DNA of 64,000 nucleotides from Lamellibrachia satsuma (GCA_033239005.1 BSQZ01000004.1:14479507-14543506); one strand, 5' to 3'; shown: positions 1 to 11,009, counted from the first letter of the stretch. A program made the numbers and translations. Notes: generated from the letters alone by a model not told the origin.

Positions 1-2467
1 ACTGTATTAGTGCCATAGGGGGGTCACCATTGTTACTGTATTAGTGCCATAGGGGAGGTCCCCATTGTTACTGTATTAGTGCCATAAGGTGGGGTCCCCC
101 ATTGTTACTGTATTAGGGCCATAGGGTGGGGTCCCCATTGTTACTGTATTAGTTCCATAGGGTGGAGTCCCCCATTGTTACTGTATTAATGTCATAGGGT
201 GGGGTCCCCCATTGTTACTGTATTAGTGCCATAGGATGGGGTCCCTCATTGTTACTGTATTAGTGCCATGGCGGTCCCCATTGTTACTGTATTAGTGCCA
301 TAGGGTGGGGTCCCCCATTGTTACTGTATTAGGGCCATAGGATGGGGTCCCCCATTGTTACTGTATTAGTGCCATGGGGGGTCCCCATTGTTACTGTATT
401 AATGTAATAGGGTGGGGTCCCCCATTGTTATTGTATTAGTGCCATAGGGTGGGGTCCCCCATTGCTACTGTATTCGTGCCATAGGGTGGGGTCCCCCATT
501 TTTACTGCATTAGTGTCATAGGGTGGGGTCCCCCATTGTTCCTGTATTAATGTCACAGGGTGGGGTCCCCCATTGTTACTGTATTAATGTCATAGGGTGG
601 GGTCCCCCATTGTTACTGTATTAGTTCCATAGGGTGGGGTCCCCCATTGTTACTGTATTAATGTCATAGGGTGGGGTCCCCCATTGTTACTGTATTAGTG
701 CCATAGGGTGGGGTCCCCCACAGTTACTTTATTAGTGCCATATGGTGGGTTCCCCATTGTTACTGTATTAATGTCATAGGGTGGAGTCCCCCATTGTTAC
801 TGTATTGGTGCCATAGGGTGGAGTCCCCCATTGTTACTGTATTAATGTCATAGGGTGGGGTCCCCCGTTGTTACTGTATTAATGTCATAGGGTGGGGTCC
901 CCCATTGTTACTGTATTAATGTCATAGGGTGGGGTCCCCCAGTGTTACTGTATTAATGTCATAGGGTGGGGTCCCCATTGTTACTGTATTAATGTCATAG
1001 GGTGGGGTCCCCCATTGTTACTGTATTAGTGCCATAAGGTGGGGTCCCCCATTGTTACTGTATTAGGGCCATAGGGTGGGGTCCCCATTGTTACTGTATT
1101 AGTGCCATAGGGTGGAGTCCCCCATTGTTACTGTATTAATGTCATAGGGTGGGGTCCCCCATTGTTACTGTATTAGTGCCATAGGATGGGGTCCCTCATT
1201 GTTACTGTATTAGTGCCATGGGGTCCCCATTGTTACTGTATTAGTGCCATAGGGTGGGGTCCCCCATTGTTATTGTATTAGGGCCATAGGATGGGGTCCC
1301 CCATTGTTACTGTATTAGTGCCATGGGGGGTCCCCATTGTTACTGTATTAATGTCATACGGTGGGGTCCCCCATTGTTATTGTATTAGTGCCAAAGGGTG
1401 GGGTACCCAATTGTTACTGTATTCGTGCCATAAGGTGGGGTCCCCCATTGTTACTCTATTAATGTCATAGGGTGGGGTCCCCCATTGTTACTGTATTAGT
1501 GCCATAGGGTGGGGTCCCCCGTTGTTACTGTATTAATGTCATAGGGTGGGGTCCCCCATTGTTACTGTATTAATGTCATAGGGTGGAGTCCCCCATTGTT
1601 ACTGTATTGGTGCCATAGGGTGGAGTCCCCCATTGTTACTGTATTAATGTCATAGGGTGGGGTCCCCCATTGTTACTGTATTAGTGCCATAGGGTGGGGT
1701 CCCCCATTGTTACTGTATTAATGTCATAGGGTGGGGTCCCCCGTTGTTACTGTATTAATGTCATAGGGTGGGGTCCCCCATTGTTACTGTATTAATGTCA
1801 TAGGGTGGGGTCCCCCAGTGTTACTGTATTAATGTCATAGGGTGGGGTCCCCCATTTTTACTGTATTAGTGCCATAAGGTGGGGTCCCCCATTGTTGCTG
1901 TATTAGTGCCATAGGGTGGGGTCCCCATTGTTACTGTATTAATGTCATAGGGTGGGGTCCCCCATTGTTACTGTATTGGTGCCATTGGGTGGGGTCCCCC
2001 ATTGTTACTGTATTGGTGCCATAGGGTGGGGTCCCCCATTGTTACTCTATTAATGTCATAGGGTGGGGTCCCCCATTGTTACTGTATTAGTGCCATAGGG
2101 TGGGGTCCCCCATTGTTACTGTATTAATGTCATAGGGTGGGGTCCCCCATTGTTACTGTATTAATGTCATAGGGTGGGGTCCCCCAGTGTTACTGTATTA
2201 GGGCCATAGGGTGGGGTCCCCCATTGTTACTGTATTAGTGCCATAAGGTGGGGTCCCCCATTGTTGCTGTATTAGTGCCATAGGGTGGGGTCCCCATTGT
2301 TACTGTATTAATGTCATAGGGTGGGGTCCCCCATTGTTACTGTATTGGTGCCATTGGGTGGGGTCCCCCATTGTTACTGTATTAGGGCCATAGGGTGGGG
2401 TCCCCCACTGTTACTGTATTAGTGCCATAGGGTGGGGTCCCCCACTGTTACTGTATTAGGGCCGTAA
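1..2467. repeat. 37-bp minisatellite array with higher-order repeats
   Basis: About 65 tandem copies of a unit of roughly 37 bp whose core reads ACTGTATTAGTGCCATAGGG followed by TGGGGTCCCCCATTGTT. Units differ at a few positions: TTAGTGCCAT versus TTAATGTCAT, TTAGGGCCAT, GGTGGAGTCC, or a shortened CATGGGGGGTCC form. Each unit carries the short palindromic core GGGGTCCCC. Variant order repeats at larger scale: the stretch from 71 recurs at 1021 (offset 950), and the stretch from 1861 recurs at 2230 (offset 369, about ten units). The array is cut by the left window edge, so its full length is unknown. No coding potential. Confidence 0.97.
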
Positions 2468-2688
2468 CCCGAACATGTATTATGGGTTTTGCAGAACAAA
2501 CTTCAATACATTTTTTTAAAACTCAAACTGACATTGTTTACAGTGTGGGCCGAAACAAGAGTACTAAGTAAAGATGCAATTAAAAAACATCCTGTATCTC
2601 TTGTGTGTGTCAAATGTCATCTAAATCAGAGTGGGTTGAGAACATTGCTAGTAGATTTTATAATAACGTTCATTATTCAGACGAAGCC
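2468..2688. other. Spacer without recognisable gene
   Basis: AT-rich unique sequence between two tandem arrays. A short open frame (2489-2722) has no recognisable domain and runs into the 36-bp array, so I do not treat it as a gene. Confidence 0.6.
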
Positions 2689-2832
2689 TCAAGGGGCGTG
2701 TACATGGAAGGTTACTGAGTGACATCAAGGGGCGTGTACATGGAAGGTTACTGAGTGACATCAAGGGGCGTGTACATGGAAGGTTACTGAGTGACATCAA
2801 GGGGCGTGTACACGGAAGGTTACTGAGTGACA
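2689..2832. repeat. 36-bp tandem repeat, 4 copies
   Basis: Four near-identical 36-bp units beginning TCAAGGGGCGTGTACATGGA and ending GGTTACTGAGTGACA. The only clear difference is TACACGG for TACATGG in the last copy. Because 36 is divisible by 3, it gives a repeating 12-residue peptide on the minus strand. That frame lacks gene context and is best read as a by-product. Confidence 0.95.
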
Positions 2833-4690
2833 CCAAAACTGAAAAAAGATTCCTTATACTTATGTTGTGTGATAACAACTTTTTAAAGTAAGATAAATGG
2901 AAGCTATGTCCTAGTAATAATCTGGAGCTCAAATTCAAACCAGTGTCTTCGTGGAGTAATGGCACCGATTGTTCAATATATTAACTGCAAATTCACCGTG
3001 GATTTGCGGTCGCCTTATAAGGGTGAGATTACTATAACTATTTTGTAATTATGTTTGACGTAAAGTTGTTCGAGTGCTTCGGCTCGTATTTGAACCACCT
3101 GCCACCATTTGTCCTTGCAATGATGGATGCTCAGCCCTTGATAAGTAAGATGTGTGTTTGTAGAAGTAAAGACGTGACAAGTGATGCTGGTTCACGTACC
3201 TTCGAAGATGGACGATTGGGAACATTGTTAATATCTACGGCGATGGGCGCTGCTTTTATCGCTGCATGGCAACTTACCTTCTGGGTGAACTCCAAAAAAG
3301 CAAACGAACAGATTGCGGAATATCTGAACTGGAACGAGAAGAAAGAGACTCTGCTAATCTATTACGGGCCGAGATCGTGAAGTTACTGGAACGTGAACGT
3401 GATTTCCTTAGCAGAAATGAAACAAAATGACAGTGGATAGAGAAGACGCCTATTGAAGTTTACCAAGTAAGAGGTAATGACTTGCATCTTCTGGCTAGAT
3501 TGCCAACGGGTATACGGTACAAGAGAACCAGTGCGCACTGCGTACACTATGGACACATGTGCATGCAGGACATTTCGACTTGATAGTGGTAATTGACAAG
3601 CATGACATCAGCTATTCTGGAACAGGGCTGGAGAATGCTGTCATGTTGGGAGACACAGCTGATGATGACATCAAGCATATGTGATCGATCCTTGTAGCCA
3701 GAGCAGCACTTTGAGCAGCGGCGAGGCAGCTACGTCACAGAGTGCGATCCAGACATCTAGTGATCCTGCATCCTCGAGGGAGTTAACTTGTGATGTCGAC
3801 ACAGGAGCAGACAGTGAAATACCAATATGTGCTTCTCAGTCTACGGACAGTCACACTAGTCTAAATTCTGCTTTACAAAATTACAGTTCTTCCCACGTCC
3901 CAGGAACAGTTGGACACTAATAATCCGCGATCCACCGGCTTGCCAGCCTATTGGTCGTCCGACTAGTGCAACATCAGACCCACAACATGGCAGCACTTCC
4001 AAGTCAGCAGGAACAGCTGAAGATAGCACAAATGAAAAGCTACCTACACCAGATGTTGGAAAGACACCCTTCCAACCAAAAAAGTCATGCGAGGACACAA
4101 GGATGGGAATGACTCTAATTTGACCCAGTTGTGTAGGTTACGCGGTGAAGATGACCCCCGTTTGATGGCATGACTTAAGAAAAACAGACAAATACACATT
4201 GCGGAGATGCAAAATAACATGTTGCAGATCATGGGTTTGACAATATTGCGAGAAATAGCTACTTGCTTGCAGAACTCCCCCGTGGGGGGGTTCACATGTA
4301 TGGAATACGAGGGTGATACTCGTGGGCGCGGGATATCAGGATATACTCGTGAGTGGCGAAGTAAACGTCGTGTTAGAAATCAGCTCCACCTCCCACACCG
4401 TGGTTTTCGGCACGGTAAAGAATTACGTCTTTCAGTCCGATGCAACGTGAACTAGAGGGCGAGGGTTTGAGAGATTTTTTTTAACTGTAAAATGTTTCAG
4501 AAATCATCCAAGAAAGCTAAAAAAAACCTTTTTCAAACCCTGGGGACGGGCTGACGTTCCACGTGAACGGTATCTGTGGAACCAAAAGACGCAACTAGAG
4601 AATGTTGTTTTGTGGCTGGCGATGGTGGCACCAATAGCGTCACATTGTGGGAACACACTATCCGTTAGAAGGCGCCACGTGATTCGTGAT
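2833..4690 (+). pseudogene. Region of short degraded ORFs, possibly a decayed transposon gene
   Basis: Several short + strand frames sit close together but do not join. One (3266-3430, 54 codons, ATG to TGA) ends in a charged heptad-like stretch (ELEREERDSANLLRAEIVKL) that could be a coiled coil. Another, 3681-3920, is Ser/Thr-rich. A third, open from 4174 to 4455 behind an in-frame TGA, contains EMQNNMLQIMGLTILREIA, resembling the C-terminal helix of Myb/MADF-like transposon-encoded DNA-binding proteins. That resemblance is from family knowledge and weak. Frames change and stops intervene, so a functional gene is unlikely. It could instead be chance ORFs. Confidence 0.25.
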
Positions 4691-4866
4691 TCATGAATTT
4701 AAAATTGTTACCCCGAAAACCTATTTTTTTTATTAATCATGTAATATTATACACAAACTTTAAAATTGTTACCCCGAAACTTTAAAATTGTTACCCCGAA
4801 ACTTTAAAATTGTTACCCCGAAAACCTATTTTTTTTTATTAATCATGTAATATTATACACAAACGT
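4690..4866. repeat. Nested short tandem repeats (TTTAAAATTGTTACCCCGAAA)
   Basis: TTTAAAATTGTTACCCCGAA occurs four times. It is embedded in a larger duplication that also contains a T-run followed by TATTAATCATGTAATATTATACACAAAC, present twice (about 4725-4758 and 4828-4864). No gene. Confidence 0.85.
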
Positions 4867-5218
4867 ATTGTAGACATATATTAGGAAACAGGTTGTGTTA
4901 ATTATTAGTCAGAGGGAGTATTTTAGAGTAAGTTAGTTTCGGATTCTGTCAGGGAATTCAGCGAGCGTTAATAGGGTTGTTTACAATTCGAAAATTGAGA
5001 TAGCATAGTGAATAGTCAGTAACATTGGAATATTGGTTAGAATAAGTATTAGTATTATACATATATTGTTCACCAACTTCTTGTAGACATATATTAAGAA
5101 ACCGTTTTTGTTAACAGAGGTAGCATTTTTTCCCGGATTCAAACTCAACGAGTGATAAAAGGGAGTTTGTTTACAGGTCGTGAATTCAACCCGTGCATCG
5201 AGCTATCGTTTACATCGG

Positions 5219-5220
<2 letters not shown>
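4867..5220. repeat. Two degenerate ~213-bp direct repeats
   Basis: TTGTAGACATATATTA(G/A)GAAAC occurs at about 4868 and again at 5081. Both copies are followed by related sequence: CGGATTC, then AACGAGTGATA or AGCGAGCGTTA, then GTTTACA and a GAATTC-like word. The copies lie just upstream of the (TA)n tract and LINE ORF1. They may be 5' UTR monomers of that element or an unrelated tandem duplication. Confidence 0.5.
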
Positions 5221-5221
<1 letters not shown>

Positions 5222-5307
<86 letters not shown>

Positions 5308-5336
5308 GTATATATATATATGTATATATATATATG

Positions 5337-5398
<62 letters not shown>
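5222..5398. repeat. (TA)n microsatellite
   Basis: About 177 bp of almost pure TA dinucleotide, with five ATGTATATATATAT interruptions in the middle. Open frames through it (poly Ile-Tyr) are artefacts. Confidence 0.98.
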
Positions 5399-5400
<2 letters not shown>

Positions 5401-5691
5401 ATAAAGTGATTTATTTGCTTAAATTACTTACATAAGGTAATATCTGACATAGTGGTAGTAAACGTTTTCGGTAAAAAGGAATTAACAGCAGGATTTTAGC
5501 GTAAATTAGTACACACTGACTTCGTTGTTTTGTTACATAGTGTTCTCCGTATTCGCTAGGTGGCAGGTTTTTTTCTCATGCGAGGTTAATAGAAGACACA
5601 GTTAGCAAGTATATTAGCCTAAAGTGTTCTTTTGATCACAAAAACAGCCTTATTCAAGGCTAACGTAACAAACTAATTAAAACTAAATTGT

Positions 5692-6864
5692 ATGATGGCG
5701 CCGTGCAAACGGCAGTTAAAGGCCACAAGGCACTTAATTTGTGGCAGTTGCAGTAACTGGGTGGACTTCGTCAAGTCTGGGTGCGAGAAGTCCTGGGCTG
5801 AGGTCCAGGCAGATAGTTTTAGTTTTGAGTGTAGGGGATGTACGAAGATGAAGGAACTAGAGGTGGAATTGGAAGAGCTGAGGCTGCTCGTTGTGGCAAT
5901 GGTGGGAAGGGAACAGGGGGGTTGTGCCAGTAGTTCCCGTGGGGGAACAGTAGATGATAAAGTGGGGAAAGACACAAGAGATGCTAGGGAGAGCTCACCG
6001 CAGCCTGGGAGGAAGCTGAGAGGAGGGAAGGTGACAGGTCGTAGGGAGACAGGACGTAAGGAGACGGGAAGGAAAGGAACGGGAGGGAAGACAACCGGAG
6101 TGAAGGAGAAGGGAGTAGGGGAGACAGGAGGGAAGGAGAAGGGAGTGGGGGAGACGGGAGGGAAAACAACCGGAGTGAAGGAGATGGGAGTGGGAGAGAT
6201 AAGAGCAAATGAGTGGGAAGTGGGGGAGACAGGAGGGAAGGGGTCAGGACAGAATGTGATGGAGGGGATCGAACGGAAGAGTTATTCTGCAGCAGTGATA
6301 GAGGGGGTGAGGAAGAGAGCGAGGGTGTTTGTGGGGGATTCGATAGTTAGGAAGACCGACAGAGTCTTAAATAAGGGAGATGATGTGGTGGTCTGCTTGC
6401 CTGGAGCCAAAATAGAGGCGATAACTGAGAGGGTAAAAAACATCGTAGGCTCGGGTAAGGGTGGATCTGTTTTAGTACACGTAGGGACAAATAACGCAGA
6501 GAGGGAGGGTACAACTGCTATAGTTAGGAAATATAGGCAGTTGGTCAGAACACTAAAACAGACGTGGGTTGAGCAGGTAATAGTGTCAGGGATTTTACCT
6601 GTAATGGGCAGGAGGGGTCACAAATATCGAAATTGTCGGGGGATGGCAATTAACATGTTAGTCCAGAAGCTATGTAGGGAAGAGGAAGTTGGATTTGTGG
6701 ATTTATGGGGAAGTTTTGTTGGGAGGGCTGATATGTACATGAAGGATGGGGTTCATTTAAGTGGAAAGGGGGCGGCAGTATTCGCGGACAAACTTTCAGC
6801 AGCAGTAGATAGTGACTTGGGTACAATGACAAATATTTTTGGAAGTAAACATTCTTTAAACTAG
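5692..6864 (+). CDS. LINE ORF1: zinc-finger-like + SGNH/GDSL esterase protein
   Basis: Uninterrupted 390-codon frame. Residues ~16-52 carry a Cys-rich motif (ICGSCSNWVDF..SGC..SW...F.C..C) like the PHD-type finger of LINE ORF1 proteins. Residues ~57-78 are an acidic helical stretch. Residues ~95-195 are a Gly/Lys/Thr-rich, strongly basic segment of short repeats (GGK.TG, GETGGKEKGVG), probably for RNA binding. From ~208 onwards there is an SGNH hydrolase fold: GDSIVR (nucleophile Ser), HVGTNN (oxyanion Asn) and DGVHLSGKG (Asp/His pair). Such esterases are known in CR1-clade ORF1 proteins, with an inferred role in RNP or membrane interaction. Two ATG codons open the frame (MM). Stop TAG is at 6862. 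It looks intact although ORF2 is not. Confidence 0.85.
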   Translation: MMAPCKRQLKATRHLICGSCSNWVDFVKSGCEKSWAEVQADSFSFECRGCTKMKELEVELEELRLLVVAMVGREQGGCASSSRGGTVDDKVGKDTRDARESSPQPGRKLRGGKVTGRRETGRKETGRKGTGGKTTGVKEKGVGETGGKEKGVGETGGKTTGVKEMGVGEIRANEWEVGETGGKGSGQNVMEGIERKSYSAAVIEGVRKRARVFVGDSIVRKTDRVLNKGDDVVVCLPGAKIEAITERVKNIVGSGKGGSVLVHVGTNNAEREGTTAIVRKYRQLVRTLKQTWVEQVIVSGILPVMGRRGHKYRNCRGMAINMLVQKLCREEEVGFVDLWGSFVGRADMYMKDGVHLSGKGAAVFADKLSAAVDSDLGTMTNIFGSKHSLN

Positions 6865-9413
6865 AAGTGCAGGGGGGTTACCTAGAGGTGCCTCAACAGA
6901 ACAAGAGGCCACTAGCACAGATAAACCAATATCAAATCATCCGAAAAACATCTCTGAAAAAGGTTATAGATGCGTATGTTTAAATGCAAGGAGCATAGTA
7001 AATAAGAAAAACGAATTAAACATTATGGTAGAAGATATTGACCCTCACCTAATTGGTATAACTGAATCATGGGCCAACACAGATATAACAGATGCTGAAT
7101 TAGGACTGACAGGTTATGTAATGTTTAGGAAAGACTAAATAGGAAGAAGGGGCGGGGGAGTTATTTTATATGTTAAAGAATCTATTCAGGCTTATGAAAT
7201 AAAACTAGAACGGGAAGCAGATTGCGATGAAGCTGTTTGGTGCAAAATTGTTTCAGGAAATTCAAAATTAACTATTGGATTAGTTTACCGAAGTCCAAAC
7301 ATAAACGAAGAGGACAACACAAAAATAAAAAAACGCTATAAAGGAAGTTACTAAAGGGGAATGTATCATAATGGGAGATTTTAACCATGGACACATACAA
7401 TGGAATTCTCTAGAGAGCACAGGGATTGAGGACCAACAATTTCTATTTTTAATCCAAGATAGCTTTCTTACTCAGCACGTACTAGAACCAACAAGGGGAG
7501 AAAAAGTATTAGATATAGTTTTGTCATCACAAAAAGAATTAGTGGACAATGTAAAAATGTTTGAACCATTGGGTAATAGTGACCATAATCAAATACATTT
7601 TGACATCAATGTAAAATCAGAAAGTAAAAATAAGAAAACGTACAAGAGAAACTTCCACAAAGGTAACTACAAAGATATGAGAAAATACTTAGCAAAGCTA
7701 GATTGGAATAACATGGTGATGAATAAGACCGCAATTGAATGTTGGAATATTCTAAAACATGAAATTGAGAGTATCATCGATAAATTTGTTCCCTTCCAAA
7801 AACAAGGAAAACGGTGTAGAAAGAAACACTTGTCAAAAGAGGCAATTACAAAAATAATGCTAAAACAAACTATGTGGAGGGTTTATAGGCGTACAAGAAA
7901 GGAAGAAAACTATGCAAAATACAAAGAGGCACTTAATGCAGCTACAACTGAAATCAGACAATCTAAAAGAAGCTATGAGCAAAAACTAGCATGTAACATA
8001 AAAAATGACAGCAAGAGTTTTTATGCATATGTCAGGAGTAAACAAAACGTACAAGACAAGGTTGGACCTCTAGAAGACAGTGCTGGAAATATAGTATCAC
8101 AGGGGTTTTTAATGGCGGAAGACCTAAATGGTTACTTCAGTTCAGTGTTTACCAAAGAAGATATTAGTTCATTACCAGTTGCTGATGCTAAATTTCAGGG
8201 GGCTAAATCTGTTAAGCATAAATTATTAAATTCATCTCAACATGGATTCCTTAAAGCGAGGTCATGCTTAACAAATATGTTATGTTATTTGGAAGAAATC
8301 ACTAAGTGGATAGACGTGGGATCGCCAGTAAATATTATCTACTTAGATTTTCAGAAAGCTTTTGACAAAGTGCCACATCAAAGATTACTACTTAAATTAA
8401 AAGCCCATGGTATCGGGGATAGCATAACTGACTGGATAGAACAATGGCTGACTGACAGAAGACAACGAGTTGTAGTAGATGGAGAAGTTTCAAATTGGAA
8501 ATCGGTTTTGAGTGGGGTACCTCAAGGATCAGTATTTGGACCTATATTATTCTTAATTTATATCAATGACTTGGACGACAGTATAACAAGTAACGTACTG
8601 AAATTTGCGGATGACACAAAACTGTTTAGAAAGGTTAATACTGATGGCGATAAACAACATTTACAAAACGATCTAGATAGATTAGTGAAATGGTCTGAGA
8701 AATGGCAGGTGCTGTTCAATTTTGGGAAATGTAAATGCCTACATACAGGACATGGGAACTTGAATGTAAACTATAAAATGGGAGATACTGTTGTGGGTAC
8801 TACTGTAAAAGAAAAGGACTTAGGAGTTACAATAAGCGCTGATATGAATGTTTCAGAGCAGTGTGGTATTGCAGCTTAAAGGGTAATCAAATTATTGGAT
8901 TGATTAGAAGAAACATAACATACAAGGGAAAAAAAGTTAATTATACCTCTTTATAAAGCAATAGTTAGACCTCATTTAGAATACTGTATACAAGCATGGA
9001 GACCATATCGTAAGAAGGATATAGATACGCTTGAACGCATACATAGGAGAGCAACTAAAATGATTCCAGAACTTAGAGACCTTAGTTATGAAGAACGCCT
9101 GAAAGAATGTGGTTTAACAACTCTAGAGACAAGGAGGTTAAGAGGAGATCAGATTGAAGTTTTTAAGATATTGAATGGGTATGAAAATATTGATAGAAAT
9201 ATGTTTTTCTCACTCAAGAAGTATAGCAGAACTAGAGGTCATGAGGTAAAATTAGTAAAGGATCAATGTAGATTGGACATCAGGAAGCACTCGTTCTCAC
9301 AGAGGACAATAACTGAATGGAACAAATTGTCTACAGATTGTGTAACTGCTAGCAGCGTGAATATGTTTAAAAACTAGGTTGACACATATATCAGGAGGGC
9401 GGGTTATAAGTAG
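6860..9413 (+). pseudogene. LINE ORF2 (endonuclease-reverse transcriptase), broken
   Basis: Starts in the +1 frame right at the ORF1 stop. The endonuclease part reads CLNARSIVNKKNEL, GITESW, RRGGGVILYV, GLVYRSP, GDFNHGHIQW and SDHNQIHF, which are APE-type motifs. RT motifs SQHGFLKARSCLTNML, YLDFQKAFDKVPH, SGVPQGSVFGPILFLIYINDL and FADDTK (catalytic Asp pair, ~8604-8615) are present, then the C-terminal PHLEYCIQAWRP region. Damage includes an in-frame TAA at 7136, a frameshift in an A-run near 7330, a stop or shift near 8877, a frameshift near 8935, and TAG at 9375 with the tail continuing to 9411. Between ~8200 and ~8215 the fingers part of RT (PDG and RPVSLT-type motifs) is missing without frame loss. 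Cannot encode active protein. Confidence 0.88.
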
Positions 9414-9512
9414 ATGAACATTGTTGGACTCTCGATAAGCCAATGGCTTCCTTGTCCACTTGCCATCTGGGCCTTTGGCTTGGATGGCAAATCTTATTAA
9501 ATCTTGTTAATT

Positions 9513-9925
9513 ACGGCTTTATCTGAAGTAGTTCTTAAAATATGGGAAAATTCGTTTTGACGGCCGCCATCTTTAAATGGCGGATATGAAAGTCGGAGAA
9601 AGTCAAAAGAAAAATATTTAAAATCGATACCCCCAAAAACCTATATTTTTGCACCAAAATTGTGGCTCTAGGTGGCATAGTTCTTAAGACATGGAGAAAT
9701 TGTTTTTACCGGTGCCATCTTTAAAAATGTCAACAAATGTCAGAAGAAGAATACTTGAATCGCTTGAATCGCTGCCCTGAAACATATTATACTGACACCA
9801 AAAGTATAGCTCTAGATCACGTAGTTTTTAAGAAATAGGAACATTGGTTTTGATGGCCGTAATGTATAAAAGGGCGGATATAAATGTTCGAGAAGGTCAA
9901 AAGTAAAATATTGAAAATTGCTGCC
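9513..9925. repeat. Three degenerate ~150-bp direct repeats
   Basis: Related blocks start at about 9526, 9677 and 9820. Each contains AGT(T/A)(C/T)TTAA(A/G)A.ATGGGAA, GCC(G/A)CCATCTTTAAA or a variant, then GGCGGATAT(G/A)AA and AGTCAAAAG(A/T)AAAATATT. Divergence is high. They directly follow the LINE 3' end. No coding potential seen. Confidence 0.6.
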
Positions 9926-10518
9926 CCAAAAAACCTACAAGTTTCATGTTTTTATGATTAAGAGCACTATTCAGCCATAATTATACTGATTTTTTTTCTA
10001 AATCAGTGACATTCGACCTTGAAATTCAAGGTCAAGAACACATCTGAAATGGATCCGGATTTAATCTGATTCTACGTAAAATGTGACATATTAGGTCAAG
10101 TTTTCATGCTTTTGTCAGCTGCGTCACGATTCATGTAAAATGGCCTTAACAAAACAAACTACCTGTATCGAGAGTGTAAGTGCAAGCACTGGTAACGATG
10201 GTACGTCGGCTAGTGGCGCCTCCTTCCGGCACACCATTCGCTATATTTACTGTCGTTTGCCACGTGGAAAAATTCGTTGAGCGCGAATCGCGTATGCATT
10301 TGTCGCAATAATATGTGTTATTTGATTATGACGCAATTTTACAAAAAAAATGTCTACTGTTTTGTACAGAAGGGCACGTTCCAGACCAATCACCCCTCAA
10401 CTACGGGCTTGTATTAATTCATTACAATAAAATAATTATGCAGACACTGCATTGCCTCATTGGGCAGTAGTATGTTGTCTTTTGCATACATCGTGTTAAG
10501 ACACACGTTGTGTGTGTG
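9926..10518. other. Intergenic, no gene recognised
   Basis: Mixed-composition sequence with no long frame, domain or RNA gene that I can recognise. A GC-richer patch lies at 10200-10300. Confidence 0.5.
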
Positions 10519-11009
10519 GGGGGGCAAGACGGTCCCCATGCATGTGGGGCAAGACAGTCCCCATGCATGTGGGGCAAGACAGTCCCCATGCATGTGGGCC
10601 AACACGGTCACCAAGCATGTGGGGCAAGACGGTCCCCATGTATGTGGGGCAAGACAGTCCCCATACATGTGGGGCAAGACGGTCCCCATGCATGTGGGGC
10701 AAGACAGTCCCATGCATGTGGGGCAAGACAGTCCCCATGCATGTGGGGCAAGACAGTCCCATGCATGTGGGGCAAGACAGTCCCCATGCATGTGGAGCAA
10801 GACAGTCCCCATGCATGTGGGCCAAGACGGTCCCCATGCATGTGGAGCAAGACAGTCCCCATGCATGTGGGCCAAGACGGTCCCCATGCATGTGGAGCAA
10901 GACAGTCCCCATGCATGTGGAGCAAGACAGTTTCCATGCATGTGGGCCAAGACGGTCCCCATGCATGTGGAGCAAGACAGTCCCCATGCATGTGGAGCAA
11001 GACAGTCCA
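10519..11009. repeat. 25-bp minisatellite, ~20 copies
   Basis: Unit GGGGCAAGACGGTCCCCATG followed by CATGT, with variants GGAGCAAGACAG and GGGCCAAGACGG. Towards the right end the variants alternate, giving a 50-bp higher-order unit. Each unit contains the palindrome ATGCAT. Some copies have lost one C (TCCCATGCATG). Four or more frames on both strands stay open for 145-186 codons only because a stop-free 25-bp unit cycles through all frames. This is not coding. Confidence 0.96.

Larger units (their letters stand above)
5399..9512 (+). mobile_element. CR1-like LINE retrotransposon, near full length, inactive
   Basis: ORF1 with a zinc-finger-like N-terminus and an SGNH esterase domain (5692-6864) is followed directly by ORF2 with AP-like endonuclease and reverse transcriptase (6860-9413). 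There is no RNase H, protease or LTR. This ORF order and the esterase ORF1 are typical of CR1-type LINEs. The 3' end has a short UTR and finishes in two tandem words (TCTTATTAAA, TCTTGTTAAT; about 9492-9512), like the short microsatellite tails of CR1 elements. The exact 5' boundary is uncertain. I placed it after the (TA)n tract, but the 213-bp repeats may belong to the element. The copy is dead because ORF2 is broken in several places. Confidence 0.85.

Noticed and set aside
1..2467. CRISPR-like array
   Set aside because: Units are contiguous without unique spacers and the context is a eukaryotic genome; it is a minisatellite.
5152..5409. Poly Ile-Tyr frames (also 16380-16721, 48888-49302)
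   Set aside because: Translation of (TA)n microsatellites.
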